The translations under genes and the position numbers were made by a program. Positions 1 through 9,017 of a DNA stretch of 46,337 bases are shown piece by piece; the stretch's first letter is position 1; each line of letters begins with the position of its first letter. Under the pieces are notes generated by a model. That model saw nothing but the letters and a program-made list of their open reading frames with translations. It was not told the DNA's origin and made no database searches. Source of the DNA: an uncultured Pelagibacteraceae bacterium (GTDB lineage: Bacteria > Pseudomonadota > Alphaproteobacteria > Pelagibacterales > Pelagibacteraceae); contig CACFJO010000003.1 of the NCBI GenBank assembly GCA_902566675.1, positions 1 through 46,337 of the forward strand, written 5' to 3'.

Positions 1-1606
1 TGATAAAGATATTTGGAGGCTTAATAGAGGAGGACATGACCCACACAAAGTATATGCAGCTTACCATGCCGCAATGCAGCATACAGGAACTCCTACTGTG
101 ATCCTTGCCAAAACAATTAAAGGTTATGGTATGGGTAAGTCGGGAGAAAGTATTAATACTACACATCAACAAAAAAAATTAGATGAGGAGGATTTACTCT
201 ATTATAGAGACAGATTTGGAGTTCCTCTTACAGATAAACAAGTTAAAAATATTGAGTACTATAAACCTGATGAAAACTCAGAAGAAATTAAATATTTAAA
301 GGAAAAAAGAATTAAGCTCGGTGGATTTATTCCAGAAAGATCGTCTTTTGCAAAAGCAATCAAAGCTCCACCAAAAGATATTTTTGATAACTTTATGAAA
401 TCTACTGGAGATAAAGAAATGTCAACTACAATGGCTCTCGTAAGAATGCTAACTGCTTTGCTACGAGATAAAAATTTATCACCTAGACTTGTTCCAATAA
501 TTCCAGACGAAGCTAGAACTTTTGGAATGGAGGGTTTCTTTCAAAAAATAGGAATTTACGCTCATGAAGGACAAAAGTATGAACCTGTAGACTCTGAACA
601 GTTAAGTTCTTATCGGGAGGATAAGAGTGGTCAAGTATTAGAGGAAGGTATTAACGAGTCTGGCGCAATGTCTTCTTGGATCGCTGCCGGAACTTCTTAC
701 ACAAATCATGATTTAGAAATGATACCAATTTATATTTTTTACTCTATGTTTGGTTTTCAAAGAGTTGGAGATCTTGCATGGGCCGCTGGCGACTCCCAGG
801 CTAGAGGTTTTTTAATTGGTGCAACTGCAGGAAGAACTACTTTAGCTGGTGAAGGACTTCAGCACCAGGATGGTCATAGTCATTTGTTAGCATCTAATAT
901 ACCAAATTGTGTAAGTTATGATCCAACTTTTGCATATGAGATGGCTATAATACTTAGAGAGGGATTAAAACGAATGCACGAGAAAAAAGAAAATGTTTTC
1001 TACTATATTACAGCAATGAATGAAAATTATTCTCATCCTGAAAAACCAAAAGGAAGTAGAGAAGGTATTTTAAAGGGAATGTATTTGTTTAAAGAAAATA
1101 ATAAAAAAGGAAAAACAAAAGTACAACTCCTTGGTTCAGGAACAATTCTAAGAGAAATAATTGCCGCCTCAGAAATATTATCAAAAGAATACGGGATCGA
1201 CTCTGATGTGTGGAGTGTAACAAGCTTTAATGAGTTAAGAAAAGATGGAATGGAAACAGAAAGATGGAATTTATTAAATTCAAATAAAAAGAAAAAATCT
1301 TATGTAGAAAAATGTTTGGGAAAAAGAGATGGACCGATTATTGCTGCATCTGACTATACTAGAGCGTTTTCTGACCAAATAAGGCCTTACACAGAAAAAC
1401 CATTTTATTCTCTAGGGACAGATGGTTACGGAAGAAGTGATACTAGAAAAAATTTAAGAAAGTTTTTTGAAGTTGATAAAGAACATATTGTTGCTTACAC
1501 ATTAAGTGCCTTAGCTAAAGAGCAACTAATAGGTTCTGAACAAGCTGAGAAAGCTATTAAGAAATATAAAATCGATAAAGATAAAGAATTTCCTGCAAAT
1601 TTATAA
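1..1606 (+). CDS. aceE: Pyruvate dehydrogenase E1 component, C-terminal part (5' cut by window edge)
   Basis: This is the thiamine-diphosphate E1 subunit of the pyruvate dehydrogenase complex, homodimeric type; it decarboxylates pyruvate and reductively acetylates the E2 lipoyl group. The reading frame is open from base 2, so about 534 residues are visible of a family length near 890, and the ATG at 74 is internal. Family blocks seen: RGGHDPHKVYAAYHAA at the very start, AKTIKGYGMG, PDEARTFGMEGFF, EGINESGAMSSWIAAGTSY, FGFQRVGDLAWAAGDSQARG and GEGLQHQDGHSH. It stops 2 nt before aceF, so the two are surely cotranscribed. No promoter is visible because the gene enters from outside the window. Confidence 0.97.
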   Translation, partial: DKDIWRLNRGGHDPHKVYAAYHAAMQHTGTPTVILAKTIKGYGMGKSGESINTTHQQKKLDEEDLLYYRDRFGVPLTDKQVKNIEYYKPDENSEEIKYLKEKRIKLGGFIPERSSFAKAIKAPPKDIFDNFMKSTGDKEMSTTMALVRMLTALLRDKNLSPRLVPIIPDEARTFGMEGFFQKIGIYAHEGQKYEPVDSEQLSSYREDKSGQVLEEGINESGAMSSWIAAGTSYTNHDLEMIPIYIFYSMFGFQRVGDLAWAAGDSQARGFLIGATAGRTTLAGEGLQHQDGHSHLLASNIPNCVSYDPTFAYEMAIILREGLKRMHEKKENVFYYITAMNENYSHPEKPKGSREGILKGMYLFKENNKKGKTKVQLLGSGTILREIIAASEILSKEYGIDSDVWSVTSFNELRKDGMETERWNLLNSNKKKKSYVEKCLGKRDGPIIAASDYTRAFSDQIRPYTEKPFYSLGTDGYGRSDTRKNLRKFFEVDKEHIVAYTLSALAKEQLIGSEQAEKAIKKYKIDKDKEFPANL

Positions 1607-1608
1607 TT

Positions 1609-2868
1609 ATGTCTGATCTTAAAATTACAGTTCCTGATATGGGTGATTTTAAGGATGTAGAAATTATTGAGGTGCTTGTTAAAGAAGGTCAAACAATAAA
1701 AAAAAATGACTCTTTAATTACTCTTGAAAGTGATAAATCCAGTGTTGAAGTTCCATCTACTGAATCAGGTACCATTAATAAAATTAATGTGAAAATCGGT
1801 GATAAGGTTAATCAAGGTGACCTTATTTTAACTTTGAAATCTTCTGAAAAGGTTGAGCAAGTAAAAGAGCCTGTTGCGAAGACACAAGCAGAAAAAATAG
1901 ATGTAGAAAAAGATCAACCTAAGAAAATTAAGACTCCTCCGCCTGCAGCTGTTAAGACAACTAAAACAGGTACAAAATTAGCTAGTCCTAAAGTAAGAAA
2001 ATTCGCAAGAGAATTAGGAGCGAACGTATTAGAGATCCCTGGTTCTCAAAGATCAGGGAGAGTCTCAGAAGAGGATGTAAAAGAATTTGTTCGATCTCAA
2101 GTAACTGTCAACAAAGGAGCGGTCGAGAAAAAAGAATATAAAGAAGAGTTTTCTCACGAGGAATTTGGTCAGATTGAAGTAAAGGAAATTCCTAGAGTAA
2201 AAAGATTGTCTGGTCCACACTTAGTAAGGTCTTGGACTGAAATTCCACATGTTACTCAACATGATGAGGTAGATGTAACTGAGATGGAGCAATTTAGATC
2301 ATCATTATATGACTATTACTCCGGTGATGTTATTAAAGTAACTCCTTTAGCATTTATAGCTAAGGCTTTAGTAAGTGCTTTAAAAGAGTTCCCTAATTTT
2401 AATGCTTCTATTGATCCAAATCAAAATAAGATTGTATATAAAAAATATTTTCACATAGGTTTTGCGGTTGATACTCCTCATGGATTAATGGTGCCCAAAA
2501 TCAGGGATGTAGATCAAATGAGTATTAAAGAAATTGGAGAAGCTTTAAAAAAAACTAGTAAGCTTTGTAGAGAATTAAAAATTGATAAAAAAGAGTTTTT
2601 TGGTGGTTCGATGACGATTTCAAGTTTAGGAGGGATAGGTGGAACCTTCTTTACTCCAATAATTAATCCGCCTGAAGTAGCTATTCTTGGAGTAGGAAAA
2701 ACTTTCGATAGACTAGTGAAAATAAAAGGTAAAATCGTTTCAAGAAAAATTCTTCCTTTATCTTTATCTTACGATCATAGATTGATTGACGGAGCTGAGG
2801 GTGCAAGATTTTGTGTTTATTTAGGAAAGTGCCTTGGTAAAGATTTTGCTTTTAAACTTGCCGTTTAA
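1609..2868 (+). CDS. aceF: Pyruvate dehydrogenase E2, dihydrolipoyllysine acetyltransferase
   Basis: E2 core of pyruvate dehydrogenase: it carries acetyl on lipoyl-lysine and transfers it to CoA. The 419 residues show one N-terminal lipoyl domain (about 1-77, lipoylated Lys43 in ESDKSSVEVPS), a K/P-rich linker, a peripheral-subunit-binding domain (about 124-165, SPKVRKFARELGANV) and a catalytic acyltransferase domain ending with SYDHRLIDGAEGARF (catalytic His about 390). Only one lipoyl domain is present, whereas enterobacterial AceF has three. It follows aceE by 2 nt. No lpd follows; the next gene is a DMT exporter, so the E3 partner is probably the lpdA at the far end of this window. Confidence 0.96.
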   Translation: MSDLKITVPDMGDFKDVEIIEVLVKEGQTIKKNDSLITLESDKSSVEVPSTESGTINKINVKIGDKVNQGDLILTLKSSEKVEQVKEPVAKTQAEKIDVEKDQPKKIKTPPPAAVKTTKTGTKLASPKVRKFARELGANVLEIPGSQRSGRVSEEDVKEFVRSQVTVNKGAVEKKEYKEEFSHEEFGQIEVKEIPRVKRLSGPHLVRSWTEIPHVTQHDEVDVTEMEQFRSSLYDYYSGDVIKVTPLAFIAKALVSALKEFPNFNASIDPNQNKIVYKKYFHIGFAVDTPHGLMVPKIRDVDQMSIKEIGEALKKTSKLCRELKIDKKEFFGGSMTISSLGGIGGTFFTPIINPPEVAILGVGKTFDRLVKIKGKIVSRKILPLSLSYDHRLIDGAEGARFCVYLGKCLGKDFAFKLAV

Positions 2869-2891
2869 TCAATTATAAAATAGTACAAGGC

Positions 2892-3791
2892 ATGAATAAA
2901 AAAGTTTTCTCTCTTATTTGTGCTGTAAGTTGCTCTTTAATTTGGGGATCTGCTTTTGTCGCTCAAGATATGGGTATGGATTATAATGGTCCATTTACTT
3001 TTACTTTTGGTAGACTATTTCTTGGATTTCTCACATTAGTCCCATTTTTATTTATTTTCGAATATAAAAAAGTTAATTCAATAATTTTTAAGAAAAAAAA
3101 TATCTTAAACCTTTTGCTTATTGGATTTCTTCTTTCAATGGGGAACGTTTTACAGCAGTTTGCTCTTCTGTATACAGATGTAGCAAACACTGCAGTTTTT
3201 ACAATCTTTTATGTGGTTTTAGTTCCGTTTGTGGCTTATTACTTTTTTTCAAAAAATATTCACAAGTCTGTTTGGCTATCTATCATTATTTGTTTATTCG
3301 GTGGTATCCTTTTGACTGAGTTTGACAATATTCAAGTAAGAATAGGAGATAGTATTGCAGTTTTTAATGCATTGTTTTGGGCGTTTCATATTGTTTTCAT
3401 TTCAAGATTTTTAAGAATATTTAATTATCCAATTACTATTGCTTGCCTTCAATGTCTGATCGCATCACTATTTGCATTAATGCCGGCTTTTGTTTTCGAA
3501 GGTATTAAATTTTCTAATATGGTTTTGGATGGTAAAGAAATGTTATACGCAGGAGTTCTATCAAGTGGTTTAGCCTTTCTTCTGCAAATATATGGACAAC
3601 AAAACCTTTCTCCAGCACCAGTAGCTATTATATTTTCACTTGAAGGTGTATTCGCATCAGTTTTTGGATGGATTATTTTAAGCCAGTTTTTAAATGAAAT
3701 AAAAATTATAGGGATAGTTCTTATTTTATTTGCAGTAATTTTTTCACAATTAGCTCCGTTATATGATAAAAAAAAGTATGGACGAGTCTAA
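2892..3791 (+). CDS. EamA/DMT-superfamily transporter
   Basis: Inner-membrane protein of 299 residues with about ten hydrophobic helices arranged as two EamA repeats. The N-terminus reads SCSLIWGSAFVAQDMG, typical of the drug/metabolite transporter superfamily, and a second-repeat motif PAPVAIIFSLEGVFASVFGW lies near residue 240. DMT proteins usually export amino acids, metabolites or drugs; the substrate cannot be read from the sequence. An AAGG Shine-Dalgarno-like stretch precedes the ATG. It sits 23 nt after aceF and its end overlaps the thioesterase start, so it probably belongs to the same transcript. I assign no more specific function. Confidence 0.9.
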   Translation: MNKKVFSLICAVSCSLIWGSAFVAQDMGMDYNGPFTFTFGRLFLGFLTLVPFLFIFEYKKVNSIIFKKKNILNLLLIGFLLSMGNVLQQFALLYTDVANTAVFTIFYVVLVPFVAYYFFSKNIHKSVWLSIIICLFGGILLTEFDNIQVRIGDSIAVFNALFWAFHIVFISRFLRIFNYPITIACLQCLIASLFALMPAFVFEGIKFSNMVLDGKEMLYAGVLSSGLAFLLQIYGQQNLSPAPVAIIFSLEGVFASVFGWIILSQFLNEIKIIGIVLILFAVIFSQLAPLYDKKKYGRV

Positions 3792-4152
3792 TCAAGGTTT
3801 TATGAAACATCTTGGCGGTTTAGAGCTAAAAAAAGTTAGCGAAACTCAATATGAGTTTACGGTAGAGGTGAAAGAAATACATTTGAACACTGGTAAAATT
3901 GCTCATGGTGGATTTCTCTCTACTATCGCTGATACAGGGATGGGAACCGCCGCTCATAGAGTTGCTGGTGATAAAAGATGTGTAACAATTAATTTAGATA
4001 TGAAGTTTATTTCAGTAGGCCAACTTGGCGATAAGCTTATTGGTAAAGTAAAAATACTGAAAAAAACTAAGACGTTAGTTTTTATTAACTGCGAAATTTC
4101 TAATAATAAAGAAATAGTTGCTTCAGCGTCAGGAACTTGGAAAATACTTTAA
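3778..4152 (+). CDS. PaaI-family hotdog thioesterase
   Basis: Small acyl-CoA thioesterase-like protein of 124 residues with a single hotdog fold. The family signature is HLNTGKIAHGGFLSTIADTGMGTAA, with Gly-Gly and Asp at the usual active-site positions; a conserved strand block CVTINLDMKFI follows. I chose the ATG at 3778 over the in-frame ATG at 3763, because the upstream one would only add MIKKS and deepen the overlap with the DMT gene. Even so it overlaps that gene by 14 nt. The stop interlocks with the convergent TRAP permease stop in the TTAA at 4149-4152. The acyl-CoA substrate is unknown. Confidence 0.85.
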   Translation: MDESNQGFMKHLGGLELKKVSETQYEFTVEVKEIHLNTGKIAHGGFLSTIADTGMGTAAHRVAGDKRCVTINLDMKFISVGQLGDKLIGKVKILKKTKTLVFINCEISNNKEIVASASGTWKIL

Positions 4153-6473
4153 ACCACTCTTCTATAATTAAAATATCCAATAATTAATAAAAATAATAAA
4201 GCGAAAGGATAAACGATAGCTTTATTTGGTCTATCTGGATTTTCAATTTTAAAATTACTTATAATATCACCCATTTGTATGCCAGATTTTTTTGCCTCAC
4301 CTTTCCAATTTAATTTATCAACTGTCAATTGATCGTTCTGGTCTGTTAAAGTCACGCCATATTTTTCTAAGTTATAGTTGTTTTTAAATTTACCTTTATC
4401 GATAACAAATAATTTATATCTCTCTCCGTATTCAGTAACTCGAGTGACTTTAATATGAACCTCCTTTGACGGGTCAAAAGATAAACTTTGAATACTTTCT
4501 ACCGAAAGTTTTTGCTCATTATATTTAGGGTAGAATTTACTTAAAACATAGTCTGGAGCTAAAAACGATAAAGATATGACTAAGAAAGCTATGATCTCGT
4601 ACCATCTTAATTTATTTATAAACCATTGTTGTGTTGCTGCAGTAAAAACTAAAATTCCGATTAATGACGTAGCTATGACCAATAAAGCTTGCCAGATACT
4701 ATCTACTCCAATTAATAATAGCTCATGATTAAACAAAAAGACAATCGGTAAAATTCCAGTTCTCAAACTGTACCTAATAGCTTGAAGTCCTGTTCTTAAA
4801 GGATCACCGCCAGAAATTGCAGCTGCAGCATAAGAGGCCAAACCGACTGGAGGCGTTACATCTGCCATTAAGCCAAAATAAAATACAAACAAATGAACTG
4901 CTATTAACGGAAAAATAAATCCTGATGCATTACCAACATCAACCAAAACTGTAGCCATTAAAGATGCTACAACTACATAGTTTGCAGTAGTAGGAAGACC
5001 CATTCCAAGTAGCAAACAAAGAATAATTGTTAATAATATTAAAATTATTACATTGTCTCTTGCTATCGTTTCAATGACTATAATTAAATTAGTACTCAGC
5101 CCTGTTGAACCAACTGCTCCTACAATTATTCCTGCTGTAGCAATTGCTATCCCTACCCCCACCATATTAATAGCACCTTTTTGAAGACCAACTATTGTTT
5201 GATTATACCAGTCAATTAGTCCAGTTTTTAAATCTGGATTTTTAATTATACGACTTACTAAGTTTACTAATATTAAAGATAACGTTGCGTAAAAGATGGA
5301 AAAGCCTGCTGTGTATCTCATATAAACAAGTAAAAAAATTAAAACAAAAATTGGTATTAAAAAATGTAAACCAGATAAAAAAGTTTTCTTTAAATGAGGA
5401 ACATCAGCATCATCCATTCCTTTTAATCCTAATTTAAGAGCCTCTAAATGTGATATATAAAATAAAGCAATATAAGAAATGATAGCAGGTAAGAAAGCGT
5501 GTTTAACAACTTCAAAATAAGTAACACCAATAAAGCTTGCCATAACAAATGCAGCTGCTCCCATAACTGGAGGCATTATTTGTCCGTTAACAGATGAAGA
5601 AACTTCAATGGCTCCTGCTTTCTCTTGAGAGAAACCTGTTTTTTTCATAATGGGAATCGTAAATGTTCCAGTTGTTACAGTGTTTGCAATTGAAGAACCT
5701 GAAATCATACCAGTCATTCCAGATCCTAATATTGCAGCCTTAGCTGGACCTCCTCGCATTTTTCCAACCATTGCAAAAGCTAAATCTAAAAAATACTTTC
5801 CTCCGCCAGCGGTTTCCAACAAAGCTCCAAATAGAACGAATAAAAATATGAAATCAACTGAAACTCCTATTGGAATTCCAAATATTGCCTCTTGATCAAA
5901 CCATTGAAATCCTACTAATCTTTTTATGGAAAGTCCTCCATGAGAAATAATATCAGGAGCATATTTTCCAAAATATGAAAATAAGAGGAAACAAACTGCA
6001 ATTATTACTAAAGGTAAGCCTATAGCCCGCCTGGTTGCCTCTAATAGAATTAATATACCTATAGCACCAATTATAAGTTCAACTGGGACTTTAAAACCAA
6101 ATATTTCTTTTACTAAAAGAATTCCACCTCTATTTACAAGATCATCATAAAAAAAATAAATATATAAACAACAAAGAGCAGCGGTTATACTTATTAAAAT
6201 GTCAAATATTGAAATTTTTTTCCCTCTAACTGCTGGAAAAATTAAGAAAGCCAAAGTTAAGGCGAAACCTAAGTGAATAGCTCTTGCGGGTAAACCTTTG
6301 AACATTCCAAAGTTAAACCAAAAAGGAAATGGAGAAGCATACCAAAGTTGAAAAAATGTCCAAAGAATAGCAATTCCAAAAACTATTTTTAAATGAATTC
6401 CTGATAAATTTCGAGTTGGAGAAATATCTTCTTGAATTTTATCTTTAATCTTACTTTGAATATTTTGATTCAT
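4149..6473 (-). CDS. TRAP transporter permease, fused 4TM/12TM subunits with C-terminal DUF3394-like domain
   Basis: Inner-membrane permease of a TAXI-type TRAP transporter, 774 residues. The small DctQ-like and large DctM-like subunits are fused, as is usual for TAXI systems. The DctM part shows ETAGGGKYFLDLAFAMVGKM, AAILGSGMTGMISGSSIANT, GQIMPPVMGAAAF and LGMGLPTTANYVV; the last two resemble the duplicated sites of ion-coupled TRAP permeases. After the last core helices (about 590-640) comes a soluble stretch with KKSGIQMGDIISNF, reminiscent of half a PDZ domain, and one last helix (about 750-770). I believe this tail corresponds to DUF3394. The gene follows its binding-protein gene across an intrinsic terminator. 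Substrate unknown. Confidence 0.93.
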   Translation of the reverse strand: MNQNIQSKIKDKIQEDISPTRNLSGIHLKIVFGIAILWTFFQLWYASPFPFWFNFGMFKGLPARAIHLGFALTLAFLIFPAVRGKKISIFDILISITAALCCLYIYFFYDDLVNRGGILLVKEIFGFKVPVELIIGAIGILILLEATRRAIGLPLVIIAVCFLLFSYFGKYAPDIISHGGLSIKRLVGFQWFDQEAIFGIPIGVSVDFIFLFVLFGALLETAGGGKYFLDLAFAMVGKMRGGPAKAAILGSGMTGMISGSSIANTVTTGTFTIPIMKKTGFSQEKAGAIEVSSSVNGQIMPPVMGAAAFVMASFIGVTYFEVVKHAFLPAIISYIALFYISHLEALKLGLKGMDDADVPHLKKTFLSGLHFLIPIFVLIFLLVYMRYTAGFSIFYATLSLILVNLVSRIIKNPDLKTGLIDWYNQTIVGLQKGAINMVGVGIAIATAGIIVGAVGSTGLSTNLIIVIETIARDNVIILILLTIILCLLLGMGLPTTANYVVVASLMATVLVDVGNASGFIFPLIAVHLFVFYFGLMADVTPPVGLASYAAAAISGGDPLRTGLQAIRYSLRTGILPIVFLFNHELLLIGVDSIWQALLVIATSLIGILVFTAATQQWFINKLRWYEIIAFLVISLSFLAPDYVLSKFYPKYNEQKLSVESIQSLSFDPSKEVHIKVTRVTEYGERYKLFVIDKGKFKNNYNLEKYGVTLTDQNDQLTVDKLNWKGEAKKSGIQMGDIISNFKIENPDRPNKAIVYPFALLFLLIIGYFNYRRVV

Positions 6474-6494
6474 TTTAACTAAGATACCTTATTC

Positions 6495-6533
6495 TAAAAA
6501 AAAAGGCCCAAAAAATTTTGGGCCTTTTTTAAA
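6495..6533 (-). terminator. Intrinsic terminator between TAXI binding protein and permease genes
   Basis: A near-perfect inverted repeat centred on 6514-6515 has the arms AAAAGGCCCAAAA and TTTTGGGCCTTTT. On the minus strand it is followed by eight U residues. It lies 19 nt after the binding-protein stop and ends about 22 nt before the permease ATG. Because the permease has no other obvious promoter space, this is probably a leaky terminator that lowers permease expression relative to the abundant periplasmic protein. A T-run also exists on the plus strand, so it could act in both directions. Confidence 0.85.
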
Positions 6534-6551
6534 TTAAACTAAAAAGTTGAA

Positions 6552-7556
6552 TTACATTAATCCAGCTTCTTTGTAGTACTTAATTGCGCCTGGATGTAAT
6601 GGAGCCGATAAACCATCAGCTATCATATTTTTCTTTTCCAGAGGTCCAAAAGCAGGATGTTGAGCTCTGAAATCATCAAAGTTTTCCATTACAGCTTTTG
6701 TTACTAAGTAAACAAGCTCTTCAGAAACATTGGCGCTTGTAACAACTGTAGCTTTAACACCAAAAGTTGTAGCGTCTTTTTTCTGATTTGAGTAAGTTCC
6801 TTTAGGAATAACTGCTTTTGCATAATAGTCAGCTCCGTCAATTAAACCTTGAACTGGTGCGCCAGTTAAATTTATCGGGCTAGCTTTTGCTTTACAAGTT
6901 GCTGCTTGTTCCATAGCTCCATTTGGAAATCCTACTGAGTAACCAAATGCATCTATTTTGCCATCACAAAGAGCTTTTACTTGTTCAGAAGAAGTTAGTT
7001 CAGTTGTAGCTTTGAACATACTCATGTCCGCTCCCATAGCTTTCATCAATTCTTCCATAGTTCCTCTTTGTCCTGAACCTGGGTTACCGATGTTTACTGT
7101 TTTTCCTTTTAGGCCTTTAAAATTCTTTATTCCAGATTTTTTACTTGCCCAAATTTGGAAAGGTTCATTATGAACAGAAAATACAGCTCTTAAATCGCTG
7201 AACTGTTTTCCCTCCCATTTGCTTGAACCGTTGTAAGCATGATACTGCCAGTCTGACTGAGCAACACCAAATTGAAACTCACCATCTTTGATTTGTCCAA
7301 TATTGTAGTTTGATCCACCTGTTGAAGGTGCAGTACATCTGTAGGCTTTAGCTGTACCTTTTTTTCTACCATGATCAGCACTTATTGCTGACTTGTGCAA
7401 CATTTTACAGATAGCGTTACCTGTTTGGAAGTATACTCCAGTAGGTCCCCCTGTTCCTATCGTAAAGAACTCTGCTGATTTCGCGATTGAAGTAATAGGG
7501 CTTGAAAAAGCAAACATTACTAGTACCGCTGAAATCAATGACGTCATTTTTTTCAT
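6552..7556 (-). CDS. TAXI-family TRAP transporter solute-binding protein
   Basis: Periplasmic substrate-binding protein of 334 residues for the TRAP permease downstream. A Sec signal peptide occupies about residues 1-27 (Lys-rich start, then hydrophobic ISAVLVMFAFSSP). The mature part begins with FFTIGTGGPTGVYFQTGNAIC, the hallmark of the TAXI (TRAP-associated extracytoplasmic immunogenic) family. Further blocks include FGVAQSDWQYHAYNG and NIGNPGSGQRGT. The start is fixed by a strong Shine-Dalgarno AGAGGAGT 7-8 nt upstream. Its own promoter and the downstream terminator imply high, separate expression. TAXI ligands in other bacteria include glutamate-like acids; the ligand here is not inferable. 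Confidence 0.95.
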   Translation of the reverse strand: MKKMTSLISAVLVMFAFSSPITSIAKSAEFFTIGTGGPTGVYFQTGNAICKMLHKSAISADHGRKKGTAKAYRCTAPSTGGSNYNIGQIKDGEFQFGVAQSDWQYHAYNGSSKWEGKQFSDLRAVFSVHNEPFQIWASKKSGIKNFKGLKGKTVNIGNPGSGQRGTMEELMKAMGADMSMFKATTELTSSEQVKALCDGKIDAFGYSVGFPNGAMEQAATCKAKASPINLTGAPVQGLIDGADYYAKAVIPKGTYSNQKKDATTFGVKATVVTSANVSEELVYLVTKAVMENFDDFRAQHPAFGPLEKKNMIADGLSAPLHPGAIKYYKEAGLM

Positions 7557-7582
7557 GTGTACTCCTCTTGTTATAATAATTA

Positions 7583-7611
7583 ATTTAACTATGTTATTGA
7601 ATAGAGGTCAA
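7583..7611 (-). promoter_or_regulatory. Candidate promoter for the TAXI binding-protein gene
   Basis: Read on the minus strand, TTGACC (7611-7606), exactly 17 nt, then TTAAAT (7588-7583). This gives a leader of about 20 nt carrying the AGAGGAG Shine-Dalgarno. It lies directly after the aminotransferase stop, so the binding protein can be made independently of that gene. This is sequence matching only. Confidence 0.5.
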
Positions 7612-7619
7612 AGAAAATC

Positions 7620-8858
7620 TCACAAATTTTTGGCCCAATTTGATAATTTATTAACGCCCTCTACTACATTTGGAGCGAACTTTTTGATCATCTCATCATC
7701 TATCATACTACAATTTGTAACATTTCTAAAAAATTCATTTCCGTTAAAGTCAGTATAACTTAATCTAGTTAACATTTTTTTAGGTGAAAAACCAAAATCT
7801 GAGCCTGGTAACATTGCTACTCCAATATCATTTAAAATTGCTTCACATAATTTTGAAGAAGTTTTATATTTTTTATTTTTAAATTCTGGCATTAAATAAA
7901 ATGCTCCCTGTGGAGGTGCAATTAATATTTTATTTGATTTCAAGTTATTATAAACATAATTACCGACAGCTTTTAAAATAGCTCTCACTTTCAATTTATA
8001 GTTTTCGTGTTCAAAAGCGTAAGCCTCAACTGAAGCATATTGAGTTGGAGTATTTACTGTTGAGTAAGACTCACTTGCAAGCGACTTAAGACTTTTTAGA
8101 AACTCAGTTAATTTTTTTGGAACAGCCAAAAAACCCAACCTCCAACCACCTGCTCCACACCATTTACTCAAACCACCAGTGATAAAAGTTAATTCAGGAT
8201 AAAATTTTGATATTGAATTATAATCATTTGTAAAAGTCAGATCAGTATAAATTTCATCAGACAAAACCAAAATTTTATATTTTTTTGCAACACTAGCTAG
8301 TTCTTGTAAATTTTTACACACCGCTCCAGATGGATTATTTGGAGAATTAAGAATTAAAATTAAGTTTTTCTTTTTACCAATCGATTTAATCTTTTTTTCA
8401 AGCTCTTTCGCGGTTGGAAACCAGTTATTTGCTCTTGTTGTTTCTAACCAATGGACTTTATTTAAACCTATTTCTGCTTGGGGTTCATATGACACCCAGC
8501 CAGGTGCAGGAATTATAATTTCACCGTCAAATGCAATATGTATAAGTAGCATCGCTTCTTTTGATCCAGGTGTGATTAAAATATTTTCTTTTGGATAATC
8601 ATTTCCGGTTCTTTTAGATAAATATTTTGAAATATTTTCCCTTAATACTGGCAAACCTTGAATAGGTAAGTATTCTTTTCTATGAGCATTTTTTTTAAGA
8701 GCTTCTACAATTTTTTCAGGCACTGGAAATGGAGATTGCCCAAAACCGAATTGATAAACTTTTTTTCCTTTAGAAATAAGAACTTTTGACTTTTCGTTGA
8801 TAACAAGTGTAGAGGATTCTTTTAATTTAAGAATATTTTTTTTTACTTTGGAAGACAT
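7620..8858 (-). CDS. Class I/II PLP-dependent aminotransferase
   Basis: Fold-type I aminotransferase of the aspartate aminotransferase family, 412 residues. Visible are NSPNNPSGAVC (about 171-181), SDEIYTDLTF (about 200), the PLP lysine in TGGLSKWCGAGGWRLG (Lys232) and the substrate-carboxylate Arg within GGWRLG. Specificity could be aspartate, an aromatic or a branched amino acid; sequence alone does not decide. It is upstream of, and collinear with, the TAXI transporter genes with 63 nt between. This hints at a link between uptake of an amino or oxo acid and its transamination, but a separate promoter is also visible, so the link is weak. Confidence 0.9.
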   Translation of the reverse strand: MSSKVKKNILKLKESSTLVINEKSKVLISKGKKVYQFGFGQSPFPVPEKIVEALKKNAHRKEYLPIQGLPVLRENISKYLSKRTGNDYPKENILITPGSKEAMLLIHIAFDGEIIIPAPGWVSYEPQAEIGLNKVHWLETTRANNWFPTAKELEKKIKSIGKKKNLILILNSPNNPSGAVCKNLQELASVAKKYKILVLSDEIYTDLTFTNDYNSISKFYPELTFITGGLSKWCGAGGWRLGFLAVPKKLTEFLKSLKSLASESYSTVNTPTQYASVEAYAFEHENYKLKVRAILKAVGNYVYNNLKSNKILIAPPQGAFYLMPEFKNKKYKTSSKLCEAILNDIGVAMLPGSDFGFSPKKMLTRLSYTDFNGNEFFRNVTNCSMIDDEMIKKFAPNVVEGVNKLSNWAKNL

Positions 8859-8961
8859 TTTAACTTAACTTTACCCTACGGGGACTACCTATCAGAAGTC
8901 AAATCAATTGTTAGAAAAATAGGAACATTTGACAAATTGATTCGGTCATGTTTTAATCCTA

Positions 8962-8991
8962 TTTTGTTCTCAACTTTGATCTACATATAGT
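8962..8991 (+). promoter_or_regulatory. Candidate promoter for the helicase-fdxA-carD operon
   Basis: In the 159-nt gap between the divergent aminotransferase and helicase genes, TTGTTC (8964-8969), 16 nt, then TATAGT (8986-8991) precede the helicase ATG at 9018. The same gap also holds an 8-bp inverted repeat (AATCAATT 8902-8909, AATTGATT 8935-8942). On the minus strand, TTGTCA with a 17-nt spacer and AACAAT could serve the aminotransferase. All are weak, AT-rich matches. Confidence 0.35.
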
Positions 8992-9017
8992 ACAAAATAA
9001 ATTGACTAGCACAAAAA

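Noticed and set aside
7393-7758. A plus-strand frame spanning the TAXI gene start and the aminotransferase end
   Set aside because: It crosses two well-supported minus-strand genes and the TAXI promoter; no family likeness.
8902-8942. Operator-like inverted repeat AATCAATT/AATTGATT in the divergent gap
   Set aside because: Eight AT-rich bases at 25-nt spacing are expected by chance in DNA this rich in A and T; mentioned only with the promoter entry.
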